A stretch of DNA of 64,000 nucleotides from Mortierella alpina (Eukaryota; Mortierellomycota; Mortierellomycetes; Mortierellales; Mortierellaceae): NCBI GenBank assembly GCA_029449245.1, contig JANATF010000003.1, forward strand, positions 2,294,001-2,358,000, in the 5' to 3' direction. The notes below the pieces were generated by a model. It saw only the letters and a list, made by a program, of their open reading frames with translations, was not told the origin of the DNA and made no database searches. A program made the translations under genes and the position numbers. Positions within the stretch are counted from its first letter, which is position 1. Each line of letters starts with the position of its first letter. Positions 33,297-43,761 of this stretch are shown here, piece by piece.

Positions 33297-33701
33297 CTAT
33301 TTCATGTTCAATACTCTAGAGATGGCTGGCGAGACTGGTGGTTGGGCGTCATTTGAAGATATTGACATGCCAGACTTCTTTGTATATGGCACAGGGGCAA
33401 ATGCCTGGGTAGCGGCCGAGGGTGTTGATGATACGGAGGACATTTGCTGCTGCGAGTCTGGCATGTCGAGACGTGTCTCGTTTCGTATTACTCCCGGAGC
33501 CATGCTGGAGCCATCGTTGTTGTTGGTCGTCGCGGGTGTCTTTGGTTGGAAGCTGCGGGTGCGTTCAAAGATGTTGCGCTGCAGGTACGAGGGCAGGAAA
33601 GGGCCCCGGGTCTTGTAGACATAGATACGCCATCCGACGAGCGCCAGGGCGATGATAAGGCATGGTATCAGCCAGGCGAGAAGAGTGGACACTTCAGACA
33701 T
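33297..33701 (-). CDS. Small single-pass membrane protein, unknown
   Basis: An intronless frame of 134 residues from an ATG at 33701. The N-terminus has one membrane helix right after the start (LLAWLIPCLIIALALVGWRI) followed by a basic juxtamembrane stretch (YVYKTRGPF). The rest is a disordered Ser/Thr/Pro/Gln-rich tail ending RVLNMK. The positive residues after the helix suggest an N-out, C-in type III signal-anchor protein, which is inference. I do not recognise a family. The gene lies 258 nt upstream of the COX9-like gene on the same strand. It could be a fungal-lineage orphan; the single clear helix and the lack of stops over 134 codons are the reasons for calling it. Confidence 0.5.
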   Translation of the reverse strand: MSEVSTLLAWLIPCLIIALALVGWRIYVYKTRGPFLPSYLQRNIFERTRSFQPKTPATTNNNDGSSMAPGVIRNETRLDMPDSQQQMSSVSSTPSAATQAFAPVPYTKKSGMSISSNDAQPPVSPAISRVLNMK

Positions 33702-35873
33702 GAACTGTAGTTTGTTTTGAGGGTAGTGATGTGTGAGGTTGCGAGATCGGAAACTATACAGGTGGATAAGATGCGTGAGAAGGGTGAAAGGCACGGGCGT
33801 TGGATGGGGGTAGGTTGTGAACGGCGAGTGAGAGAAGAAAGAAGCTGAAAAGAAGGGGTGTGGGGAGTCTGTGGGCCATTTCAGAGGCGAGTTTTATACT
33901 TGCTTCTACGCTTTGGCTCAGATGACAGCTGCACGTCGCGGTTTGTCATTCATGCATACGGTGTCCTTCCATGACTTCTAGCCTTTTGCTTGGGGCGCCG
34001 AAATTGAGAGGGACGGACAGGGGGTGCGAGCAGAGGGACTGGGTAACAGTGGATGTGAAAAAGAAAAAAAATGCCTCAGAAAGCTTTCGCTAACAACACA
34101 ACACGATGGGAAAAAATCCCTCACTTGGTTAACGAGAATACTCGCCCACTCTCACCTCCAGCGATCATCAGGAGGCCGTTCATGGCTTTTCATGGTAGAT
34201 GTAGTTTATGGCTATTTAGGTTTGCGGCTGCACATCCTCTGCAACTCCAAAAAGCGCTTGCCTCCACGCAGGACCTTCCTTGTTCCGGCAATGCGTTCGA
34301 CATCTTGGTCTCGTGGTGTAACTACGTAGTCGAGAATACAGCCCGTTGCCGCAGGGCGGCGCATGTATCTGACATGAGCTTTGGTCTGTCTCACTTCACT
34401 TCGTGCAGTACGTCGGGATCCTGGTAAGGGTGACCGCTAGAGAATGAGGATTCTGGAGTTGCTTGCTGAAGGGAAGGACACATAGGGCCCTCACCGCTCT
34501 CGCTTCTGTTGATTCCAGCATCCCGTCATAGTTGCAGACCATGATACTGACGCTTTTGAACCTGGGCTCCATTGACTAGAATGTAACTGTGGCATTAAAA
34601 ATACCTCAGGGTGTAAATGCCTCAAGGTCCTTGAAAATTGTGGCCGTGCGGTAGTGATAGCTTGATAATATGAGCAATTTTCCTGACACGTCCAGCATCC
34701 AGTTTTCTGGCGTGGGTGAGTGTGATTTCCTCGCCGACTTGACCAGTCAGCTCGGTCGTTCCTTCAAAGCGACCAGTAGCGATTTCTTTAGCAAGCCTAC
34801 GCTAAAAAAAGCTGATGGACTCTGAGAGTGATTGCAACTTCTGTGATTTACTTTTATTGCTTTGGAATGGTGAATGGTCAGTAGACTACGAGCTCTTCTG
34901 GCCATATATAACCTGGTACTGTACTTCAGCGTTCCGTGATTCTTCAACGTCTGTCTTGAGGTTGAGGAAGACATTCATGGCCAGTGCGAGGCCACTCAGG
35001 TCCTTTTGCGAGCGAGGTGCATAGATAGTCCTATACGAACGCATGATATAAAGGCCATTGGCCTCCAGCGCCATGCTCAACCACATCCTCCTTAAGGCTC
35101 AGCTTATACTTTCACTCGCTCAACGCCCATCCTCAACGCGTCTTCCACGTGTCTCATCGATCCCTTTCAAGGGCGGGCTGTAAAGAGTTTCAGAGGATAG
35201 CTCAAACCGTAAAAATGTAGCTCCAGTTGTCCACGCCGTCGAACTCTTGCTGCCACCGCTCCGCTGTCTTTCCTTCGTGTACTCTACACTGTTCTTTAGT
35301 AGAAGTAGAGCTCGGGCGCAGAAGCCATTGGATTTGTTAGTGGTGGTGTGTCATTAAAGTTTTCAACGGCATAGAGATTCACGACGGATAGACGCGCTCG
35401 TACTACACCACCGCCACTGTAGGAGCGAGAGTAGGCAGCCATCTTGTGAAATTGAACGACGTCGCCAACTTCTGCAGCTCTGAGGGGTCGAAGAGATGTG
35501 GGTCTGAAAGACTGACAATATTTCAATGATTCCCGAACGTGGTGCCAGTTTCACCATTCTTGCGCGAGATTTGAGGGGACCAATTGAAAGTTGCATCTTT
35601 AATTGAGGATCCTGAACAAACGGATGAAGAGTAGCAAGTAGGTGCTAGGATGAGGAACTGGCGAGACGACGGAAGGAGGAGCGAAGGTCGTATTCTCTTG
35701 GAGGGGATGCACCCTTAAGTTCTCGCGGCGAGTGAATGACCTTGCAACTTTGAGCGCGAACGTGGCACCCTACCTTTGCTCAGTATCTTCATTCTCAGCA
35801 CCCCATCGCCCCATCGCCCCCATCAACATAAGCACCCTTGGCATCATCGACAGCACGCCCATTCTACTCTACA
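33702..35873. other. Long intergenic region between divergent genes
   Basis: This 2.2-kb stretch separates the small membrane protein gene (minus) from NECAP (plus), so both promoters should lie in it. Apart from the possible decayed gene described for 34200-35640, I see no supported gene. The NECAP leader just before 35874 is C-rich. Confidence 0.4.
34200..35640 (-). pseudogene. Possible decayed or unresolved multi-exon gene
   Basis: On the minus strand several short stretches read like protein but in different frames, separated by stops without convincing splice sites: a 70-codon frame at 35086-34886 (RTIYAPRSQKDLSGLALAMN, then VFLNLKTDVEESRNAEVQY), one at about 34795-34620 (LAKEIATGRFEGTTELTGQV), and a further one near 35330-35200 (EGKTAERWQQEFDGVDNWSY). 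No known domain is recognised. It may be a pseudogene, a real gene with introns I could not place, or chance. More than one frame gives plausible peptides in places, which weakens the case. Confidence 0.2.
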
Positions 35874-36781
35874 ATGTCACTTACAGACGACCAGGACTAC
35901 GAGTCAGTCCTGCTGGTCATTCGCGAGTGCTATGGTACGACTTGTAGCCGGCCTGCAGACACGCCGCATGGTCCATGGGAGCACGCTGTTCCTGTCCCTG
36001 TGACTGAACCAGGAAAACCTAACCACTACCGCATCCATCAATAGTCTATAAGGTCCCACCTTTGGCTTCAAGCCGTGGCCACAGGGCACAGGACTGGGGC
36101 GATGTCGACGAGCCTCTCTGGAGGGGCCGCCTGAGGATTATTGCTCAAGGCAAGAAGTGCTTCATTCGCCTCGAGGATGGGCAGACAGGAGAGCTCTTTG
36201 CGGTCTGCCCGTACGAGGAGAATAAGGGCTGTGTCGAGAGTGTCACAGACTCGAGCCGTTATTTTGTCGTCAAAATCGAAGACCAGGGCCGACATGCCTT
36301 CCTCGGATTAGGTTTTTTAGACAGAAGCCATGCCTTTGACTTCAATGTCGCCCTACAGGATCACTTCAAGTAAGATTGAAACGATTTTCATTGTTCTCAG
36401 TGTTCCTCTTCATTGGCGCCGGCTAATACGTTTACGTGTCTCGTCGTCGTCCTAGGCAACTGGCGGCAGAGCAGAGGTCCGAGGAGCAGAAGAGATCCGG
36501 GATTCAACAGCCAAAACAGGACTTTTCGCTGAAGGAGGGACAGACCTTGAATTTGTCCATTGCTGGAGCATCAGGTTCAGGAGCAGGGACATCTGCTCGC
36601 AGGAACCGTCCTGCGAGACCAGCTGCATCAGGAGAGGAAGGCGGTAAGTTGGCTGAACGTCGATCTTTTTATCCTAGTGGCATGGCATATTGGCCCCGGC
36701 TAATCTCGCTCCTCATCCGCCTCTCTAGCTTTGCCTGCACTACTCCCTCCACCTCCACCACCCGGTAGACGACAAAAGTAG
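35874..36781 (+). CDS. NECAP-family endocytic adaptor (adaptin-ear-binding coat-associated protein)
   Basis: Four exons: 35874-35934, 36045-36369, 36456-36643, 36729-36781; 208 residues with all phases matching (animal NECAPs are about 265-275). NECAPs bind the AP-2 clathrin adaptor and regulate coat assembly at the plasma membrane. The PH-like PHear domain fills the first ~125 residues: [20 protein letters not shown], then [46 protein letters not shown] and [20 protein letters not shown], very close to the family consensus. The tail carries [11 protein letters not shown], matching the conserved KEGQTIKINI element after the domain, and ends in a proline run and basic residues ([13 protein letters not shown]). 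Animal WxxF AP-2 motifs are not seen. Identification is firm. Confidence 0.92.
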
Positions 36782-36833
36782 TCGGGAACAACATTAATAT
36801 TTATAAAGCGCTACCGATACAACATCAGGACGT

Positions 36834-39383
36834 TCACAGCTTGGAAGTAGTTGCAGATGGAGTTGACGCCTTATGAAGAGAGCGAACATCAGCAAGTCCG
36901 AAGAGCATCAGCTTGTCCTCCTCATATCTCTTCTCCTTGCCTAGGGAATCAATCTGAAGCGCAATATTTTGCTCCAGTCCATCGCACCATCTCTGAGCGG
37001 CAACGAAATCAACTTCTGCCTCAGCAGCTGAAACGTCGTTCCTCGACACTCTAGTATTGCCACCAGACCATGCACTGTGCTCGCAAAGCAGTGCTCCTGC
37101 AAGCACATCTGCCATCGCAAAGGCGAGCCCGCGTGCCGAAGCCTCTAACAGGTTACGTGTTTCCAAAGTCGCGTAGGTGGTAAAGTGCTTTGAGATAAGA
37201 TGCAAGGATTCTTCCACGCCCTTGGTAGCCTTCGACCACCGAGGTTGGTTCCGCAATGGCGCCATGATGCCTTGAATGGTCTAGAAGGAGTATATTGTGA
37301 ATTTGTGAGGTCATCGCCAGTTGACTTATTTCAAGGAAATGAATAGGTCAGGCACTTACCTCACAGTACAACTCAAGTGCCTCACCGCCAGTCTCAGCCA
37401 TGACGCGTAAAACATCCAAGGACAGCACGTTCGTCGTTCCTTCCCAAATAGTGTTGACCAAGACATCTCTCATGGCGCGGCCCAGACCAGTTTCTTCCAT
37501 GTAGCCTTGGCCTCCGAAGCACTCCATGGCCTCTTGTGACATTGCGAATGCATTTTTGGCACTCCAAACCTTGAGGATTGGAGTCAAAAGGCGAAGTAGA
37601 GGAATGTCACGATCCTTGATTTGGGGCAGGTTGTTATCGAGCGTTTCAACCCGGCCCAAGATCGCGACGCAATAGAAAGTGAACTGACTGGTGGCGCGAT
37701 ACTGCAGCTCCATGCTGGCCACGGTGGCGAGGTGCAGCGGCTGATCCTTCAACAATGCGCCAAAGACCTGGCGTACGACAGGTAATGTGTTGGTCAGCAA
37801 CTCCTGTCCGCAGCATGTGTACAGAATCGCCAACTTCAATCGCCACTTACCTCTCGTCGACGCGCATATTGCTTAACGCTCAGCACGAATCTCTGCATTG
37901 CTGCCGTGCAGCTCATGCCACAGTACACACGTGTGATATTCAGGATTGCCGAAATGTTTTTCACACCTCTGTAAGATACACCCACCTGCTGAGCAATCAT
38001 GCCGTCCAACTCGAGCTCGGCTGTGGGAAGTGCTTTGGTGCCAACCTTATCTTTAAGTCGGTGAATGCGGACCCCATTCAGATGACCCTTGTCATCTCGT
38101 ACTCTAGCTAAGTAGAGGGAAAGGCCTCTGCTCCCTTCACGCATCGAACCTGCCGTAGCGGATGGATCAGGATCATGAGTGCGAGCAAGAAGCATAGTGA
38201 CATCGGCGTCAGTCGCGCTCGAGAACCACTTGAACCCCGAAATTGACCAAGCCTTCAGCTCTTGGTTCCACACAGCCTGTGTTTCTGTTCGGCCCACATC
38301 GCTCCCTCCGGGGCGCTCGGTCATCCATTGTCCGCTAGTAAAAAACTGCTTGGGATCACGACTGCACACGGCAGCACCATTGCGAGCTGTGGGTTAGTAT
38401 GCCAAATGCTTTTGTACGATTCTGCATAGAAACGAGCCGTATGTATACCTTGTCAAACGTGAGAACACCTCGTCTTTCATCTGCTGTGTTCCATTGAGCT
38501 CAATAACACGGGCGCAACCATCTACAGTCATAGCGACATGAAACTTAACACTCATGACATGCTGGTCCAATTGGGACTAGAGTGCGTTCTTTGCCTGCTT
38601 GACTGACCTGTCATTGCTACCGGACAGCCGTAAAGTCCCGCTCCTGTCGTCCATAGCATCAACTTGGCCATCTGATAGATGCGAGAGTACTGGCCATACT
38701 TGCGTTCATAGGCGATAGCAACGACACCCTCGCGCGCTGCAATCTCTTTCTGCTTGGTCCATGCCTCCGTGACCAAAAGCTCGTCTACGCGCCTGTAAGG
38801 GGTGGTACGTTAAATCCAAGAACAACTGTAAGCGCACCTAAAGATGAAGAGGGGCCGTTTACCTGCACCAGGAGTCGTACTGGCGAAGTCTAGGTTGGTC
38901 CTCCTCCATACGTGCTGTCAAGGCGACCCCCTCTACATAGCCAGAACAAGTGTGAAAAGTGTCACTTTAGAGTTTCGCGCCATGTCAAGTTCATTCCCAC
39001 CGAGAGCCGAATGTCAATTTTAGAATCTCATTGTAGCCAGGAAGGAGGAGGCAGGCTGCAGCGACACCAAGCACGCACGTACCATTGTTAGCCCACTCGC
39101 AGATCTGGACGAGGTCGCTGGGGCACAGGTTGTTATTGGGCACCAGAAGAAAAAGAAACAGAGAGCTCGTCACGAAAAAGCTCTACGTTGCTCAAAGGTG
39201 TACTAGACCGTGCATCAAGACTTCAGGCACAGCAATCTAACACACTTACGGAGATATTTCATTCAAAACGTCTCCTGGCAAGTATCTCTCCAGGACCGAG
39301 ATCATGACGGGGTCTTCCAAGAATGTATTCTGGACCTCAGGCACCTCCTGTTTGAAGCCCGCATCGGCAGAAGCGAAAACCAT
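36834..39383 (-). CDS. Acyl-CoA dehydrogenase, AidB/ACAD11-like
   Basis: Eight exons on the minus strand: 39383-39250, 39117-39083, 38932-38863, 38792-38608, 38521-38449, 38361-37851, 37767-37360, 37280-36834; 620 residues, all phases consistent. The second exon is only 35 nt. Family members are FAD flavoproteins; bacterial AidB is induced by alkylation damage, and the exact substrate of fungal homologues is unsettled. Visible signatures are TERPGGSDVGRTET and FKWFSSATDADVTMLLAR (FAD/substrate region), TRVYCGMSCTAAMQRFVLSV, ARRREVFGALLKDQPLHLAT, and the AidB-type end ECFGGQGYMEETGLGRAMRD with IWEGTTNVLSLDVLR. The last ~140 residues are a helical extension found in AidB-like rather than mitochondrial short-chain enzymes. 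No clear mitochondrial targeting peptide; the start MVFASADAGF is short and neutral. No PTS1 is visible (ends TTSKL, weakly SKL-like). Confidence 0.88.
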
Positions 39384-40751
39384 CGGCGAATGTTAGCTAT
39401 AGGGATATCTATCTACTCTGTGGCGTTTGAAGGGAGTGGAGCGTAAGCAGAATCTGAATGAAGTAAGAAAACGACCTGCAAACGTGTGTGGCCGAACGTG
39501 TTATATATTTTGAGGGCTCAGTCCTATTTAAGTGCCGACCGAACCGACAGTGACAGTGACAGTCTTTGCACACTCCCCACAACGTGAGGGGATCTGTGCG
39601 CCTTGCCGCTGCGACCTTGAGTCGCGTGTCTTTCGCCTTCACTATGCCTCAGGTGGCTACTTATTCATCCAGCGCCTGTTAAAGTATACTTGCGAGTTGT
39701 AACGAAGCGCTCTTCCTGATAACCAGACCTTTCCTCCTATCCTTCCATATTTACCCCTTTTCGACACGTATGTCTATGGAGAAAATACAGGGAACTGTTT
39801 CCCCTGAGACTTTGAGTATGCGAACGAGGATTGTTCAGACAATGACTGACACAGTGCTTTTCATCTGCTAAGGGACAAAGGTGTTGATGGGTGCCTTTGA
39901 ATTCCTAGCTGATAAAATGGCGAAACGACAAAGGTCACGGCATGCTCTCCAAGGATCTCTGCTGAAATGTGCATCTGCTCAGTCGGTAACCAATGAGCCT
40001 TGCAACAGCATGTACCTTGCTCATGTAGGAGATTCTTCTGACTGAGGGCGATCGACATATACACTATTCTCAGGTGGACTGGTTTTCATTGGCCAGGCAC
40101 GCGAGTTGCCCCATGCGCACTCCCTTGTTCAACATCGTCCCTGCGTCCTAGAGCATATCCCTGTCTAGTCACTTTGGCTTGTGAGTACACAACCATGTCC
40201 ACCGGAAAAACAACAAGGTCATCAATACCATCGAGAGCTAAGCTGCCTGGCATAAGCACAGCCGCGTCTAAAAAAAAAAGACTTGCGCTTAGTGTCTCCC
40301 TTTTCTCTGACTCCCCCTGCTTCTCCTTTGCACCAGGAATGTCAAACGATCCGTGTTTTGGACAGCGAAGGCTATTGCCCTTTCCCTACAAGAGCCAGTT
40401 GAGTTCTGCTCTGCTAACAAGCATTTTCTTGTTGCTCAAAGCGACCTTGACGACTACCTCGAAGTGTTTTCACGGCATCGCTACGCACAACCCGATGTTC
40501 ATTCCAGGGCAATCACGAACACTGAGCAAACTGGAACCAGCGACTGCAAGCCTCTCACGACATTAATATTTAATAACGCGGCATCCGCGCGCCCCCTTTC
40601 TCTCTTTTGTTTCTTCTCCTTGCCTCCACCCCTTTGATCCTTTGATTGCGCTGACCAGACCTTCTCTTGGTTCTTGCGAGCATCTTCATCCCCATCGACG
40701 ACAACAACAACGAACGAACAACGCCACGACCGCCAGCAGAAAGCCTCCATC
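39384..40751. other. Intergenic region upstream of the PKA gene
   Basis: It lies between the divergent dehydrogenase and PKA genes. The stretch 40590-40750 just before the PKA start is C/T-rich and carries CAACAACAACGAACGAACAA-type sequence close to the ATG. The open frames here show no family features. No other gene is supported. Confidence 0.4.
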
Positions 40752-43467
40752 ATGAACACTGCTTCGTTTCCAAGCCAGGGGCCGGTCAGCAGCAACTCAC
40801 AGCAAGCCTCTTGGCTCAAAACAACCTCCACGCAAAAGCGCTCCAGCACTCGCTCGACCTCTCCTCATCCTCATCCTCGAAACGACAACCAATATCAGAC
40901 CATGCTCTCTGTCTTTCCTGCTCCATCTTTGTGTATTCGTGACCCTGGCACTCACTCCACCTCATCCTCGGGAACTTCGACCCCAGTCTCAGGCGACAGT
41001 AGCTCACTCAGCATAGCTTACCAGCAACAGCATCATTTATATCGCCCCGATAGTTACAGGCAAGGACCGCTTTCGGCAGACTGCATGGGAGAAGGCGCAG
41101 GGATTAAACATGCGCTTCTGGGCGACAGTCATCCAGCGTCAAGAGTCAGAGTACGGTCAGAGAACGGAGGTCAGCGCCACCACCATCATGGAAGTCCTTT
41201 CCCTCAACAGCACCCGCCAACGTTAGCGGGAGCTATGAAGCCACCACTGCTTCGCGCCTCGTCTTCGGATGCGACGCTCTCGCATCGTTTTCAAGGAAAT
41301 AGCCGCCAGGCCACGGATGCCGCGCAAGGCTTTTCGCAACCATATTCGCAGCCTGACCCGCTCAACATCGGGCTACATGAGGTTAGCGGTGGCAGCAATC
41401 CACAAGTCCAGCTCTACCAACTCTCATCAACGAAAGAGTCTCCGGCAACTCCATTTCCAGCACATTACGACATATCCACTGGCTCAGCAAAGGAAAACGC
41501 CATGAGCGACGGATCGTTTTTTCAAGGAGTGTCCACTGCAGAGCCAAAGGCGCTCAGCCGGCCCGTTTCGTCCAATTCGCTTACAGTCTCGGTCGCAGGG
41601 AGCCATTTGGGAGTCCATTACGGGAACATGGCTGAACACCAGCAGCAGCCAACTCACGACTACCATCGCTATGGAGGATCCGTTACAGCTAACGGCAGGA
41701 GAAGTTCAAGAACATCGCCACTTCCTTCACCTGTTGGCTGCCCCACTTTTCAGCCGTGGGGTACAAAACATGAACAGCCTATCGAGACCCATCGGTGGGA
41801 TAAGAAGCAGCATCCGCAGCAGTCGCTCCCTTTGAGCACACCTGTGAGAGACGGTTCACTGCACGAGTATCACGAGCAGCATCAGCAGCATCAGACTTCG
41901 TTTCACGCTCCTCAACCCTACAGGCCCAACGGACCTCTGGTCCACGGCCATGCTCCTTACCAACAATCAAACGTCCCTCATCCATCCTTAAGCCCGCAGC
42001 CTTACGGAGCATACGGCGTCGACCCGTATTTACAATATAAACAAGTGCAGACACCACCAGAACTGTATTACCAGCAGCAGCCGCCATACCAGCATTCGCA
42101 GACTAGCCATTACAGCCAGCAAGGCACACGTAGCCATCGATCGCATTCGCAATCTTCCAGAACGGTCTCCCCACAACCTTTCCAATTTGAACAAAAGCAC
42201 TTCAACTTTCAGACCAAGGAGATGACAGCTGTCAAGCCGCGACCTTTCCAGCTTTCAGATTTCACTGTTAGTCGCACCATTGGAACAGGATCCTGTGGAA
42301 GAGTACATTTAGTCCAATCGGTTTACAATTCGCGGTTCTATGCACTCAAGGTCCTAAAGAAACGGCAGGTGGTGCAGTCTAATCAGGTCGAGCATGTGAA
42401 TGAGGAAAAACGCATTCTCGAGCGGATTCGACACCCGTTCCTGGTCAAGACATGGGGCACCTTTCAGGACCCATCATGTTTATACATTGTGATGGACTAT
42501 GTGGTCGGAGGCGAACTCTTTAGCGTACTAAGGAGAATGCAAGTAAGTTAGGCGTGGCGCGTGCACTATCCTAGGGTCTTGCGTCTATGAAATTATTATT
42601 TACCTCGAACGAGAAGCTGAATATGAAAGCCTATGCTCTCACTCTTGTGTGCTTAGCGGTTCTCCAACTCTGTAGCCAAATTCTACGCCTGTCAGGTACT
42701 ACTGGCGCTCGAGTACCTCCATGGCAACAGCATCATATACCGCGACCTCAAGCCAGAGAACATTTTGATTGATGCTCAGGGTAACGTCAAGATCACCGAC
42801 TTTGGATTTGCAAAGCACCTCGCCGATAACGAGACGGCATGGACCTTTTGTGGAACACCCGATTACCTTGCGCCTGAGGTCATCAAATCCAAAGGCTATG
42901 GGAAAGCCGCCGATTGGTGGTCGTTTGGTATCTTTATTTTCGAGATGCTGGCCGGCTACCCGCCTTTTTATGACGACGACTTGTTCAAGATGTGTCAAAA
43001 GATTGTGGATGGTGAGATGCGGTACCCCAAGTACTTTGACGGTCTGGCCAAGGATCTGCTCAAGAAATTACTGGTCTCGGACCTGACCAAGCGATACGGC
43101 AACCTGAGGGATGGTTGCCATGACATCAGGAACCATGCCTGGTTCGAGGGGGTGGACTGGTCAATGGTTCTGAGAAGGGAGATCGCAGCTCCTTTTGTTC
43201 CGGACGTCAAGTGGGATGGAGATGCCAGCTGTAAGTGTCACCTTTTTATGTTGTTGGTTCTATTTTTCGATCCTTAGGTCTGTTACTAAGCGCTCCTTCG
43301 CATCAACTGCAGGTTTCGGGTTTTATCCAGAGGAGGGGGAAGGTGACGACGATACCAAAGATGGCAAAGGAAGCGATACCAACTTATCTAGGAACGCAGA
43401 CAGCTTTGGCCAAGGAAAAAAGGAAGACAGTGCGGCAGACCTCAAGGACCGGTTTCCAGACTTTTAG
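40752..43467 (+). CDS. cAMP-dependent protein kinase catalytic subunit with long N-terminal extension
   Basis: Three exons: 40752-42542, 42657-43230, 43313-43467; 839 residues. PKA catalytic subunits are held by a regulatory subunit and released by cAMP to phosphorylate Ser/Thr targets. The kinase domain starts near residue 500: glycine loop [20 protein letters not shown] (catalytic Lys), then [18 protein letters not shown], and the activation segment [14 protein letters not shown] with its Thr. The C-terminal AGC tail ends in RFPDF and stop, the F-x-x-F hydrophobic end typical of PKA. The first ~500 residues are disordered, rich in Ser, Gln, His and Pro, with no known domain. The ATG at 40752 lies in CATCATGA context; the frame is open further upstream but has no earlier ATG. 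The third exon contains a DDDTKDG acidic insert before the hydrophobic motif. Kinase identity is firm; isoform is not assigned. Confidence 0.95.
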
Positions 43468-43517
43468 AATGTAATAGGCGAGCGATAGCGCAGCTGCTTT
43501 TCCTGTTACCATTTCAA

Positions 43518-43523
43518 AATAAA
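43518..43523 (+). terminator. AATAAA polyadenylation signal
   Basis: A perfect AATAAA 51 nt after the PKA stop codon, in the right place to direct cleavage of the PKA transcript. Confidence 0.5.
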
Positions 43524-43619
43524 CATGTGCAACGAAAGAAACGTTCGATACTTCAACGAAGGCGAGGCGAGGCGAACAGATACACGCTACGAACTTTTTT
43601 CCCACCCCGTAGGCGTACA

Positions 43620-43761
43620 GTGAGATTTTTTTTCCTTCGTCTAGTCCCCGCTCGTAGGCACTGTATCAATACCAATACATATCGCCAAATGTGAGATTTT
43701 TTTTCCTTCGTCTAGTCCCCGCTCGTAGGCACTGTATCAATACCAATACATATCGCCAAAT
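43620..43761 (+). repeat. Perfect 71-bp tandem duplication
   Basis: The 71-nt unit starting GTGAGATTTTTTTTCCTTCG and ending ATATCGCCAAAT occurs twice in direct head-to-tail order, 43620-43690 and 43691-43761, without a visible mismatch. It lies in the 3' flank of the PKA gene. The identity suggests a recent duplication. Confidence 0.85.
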
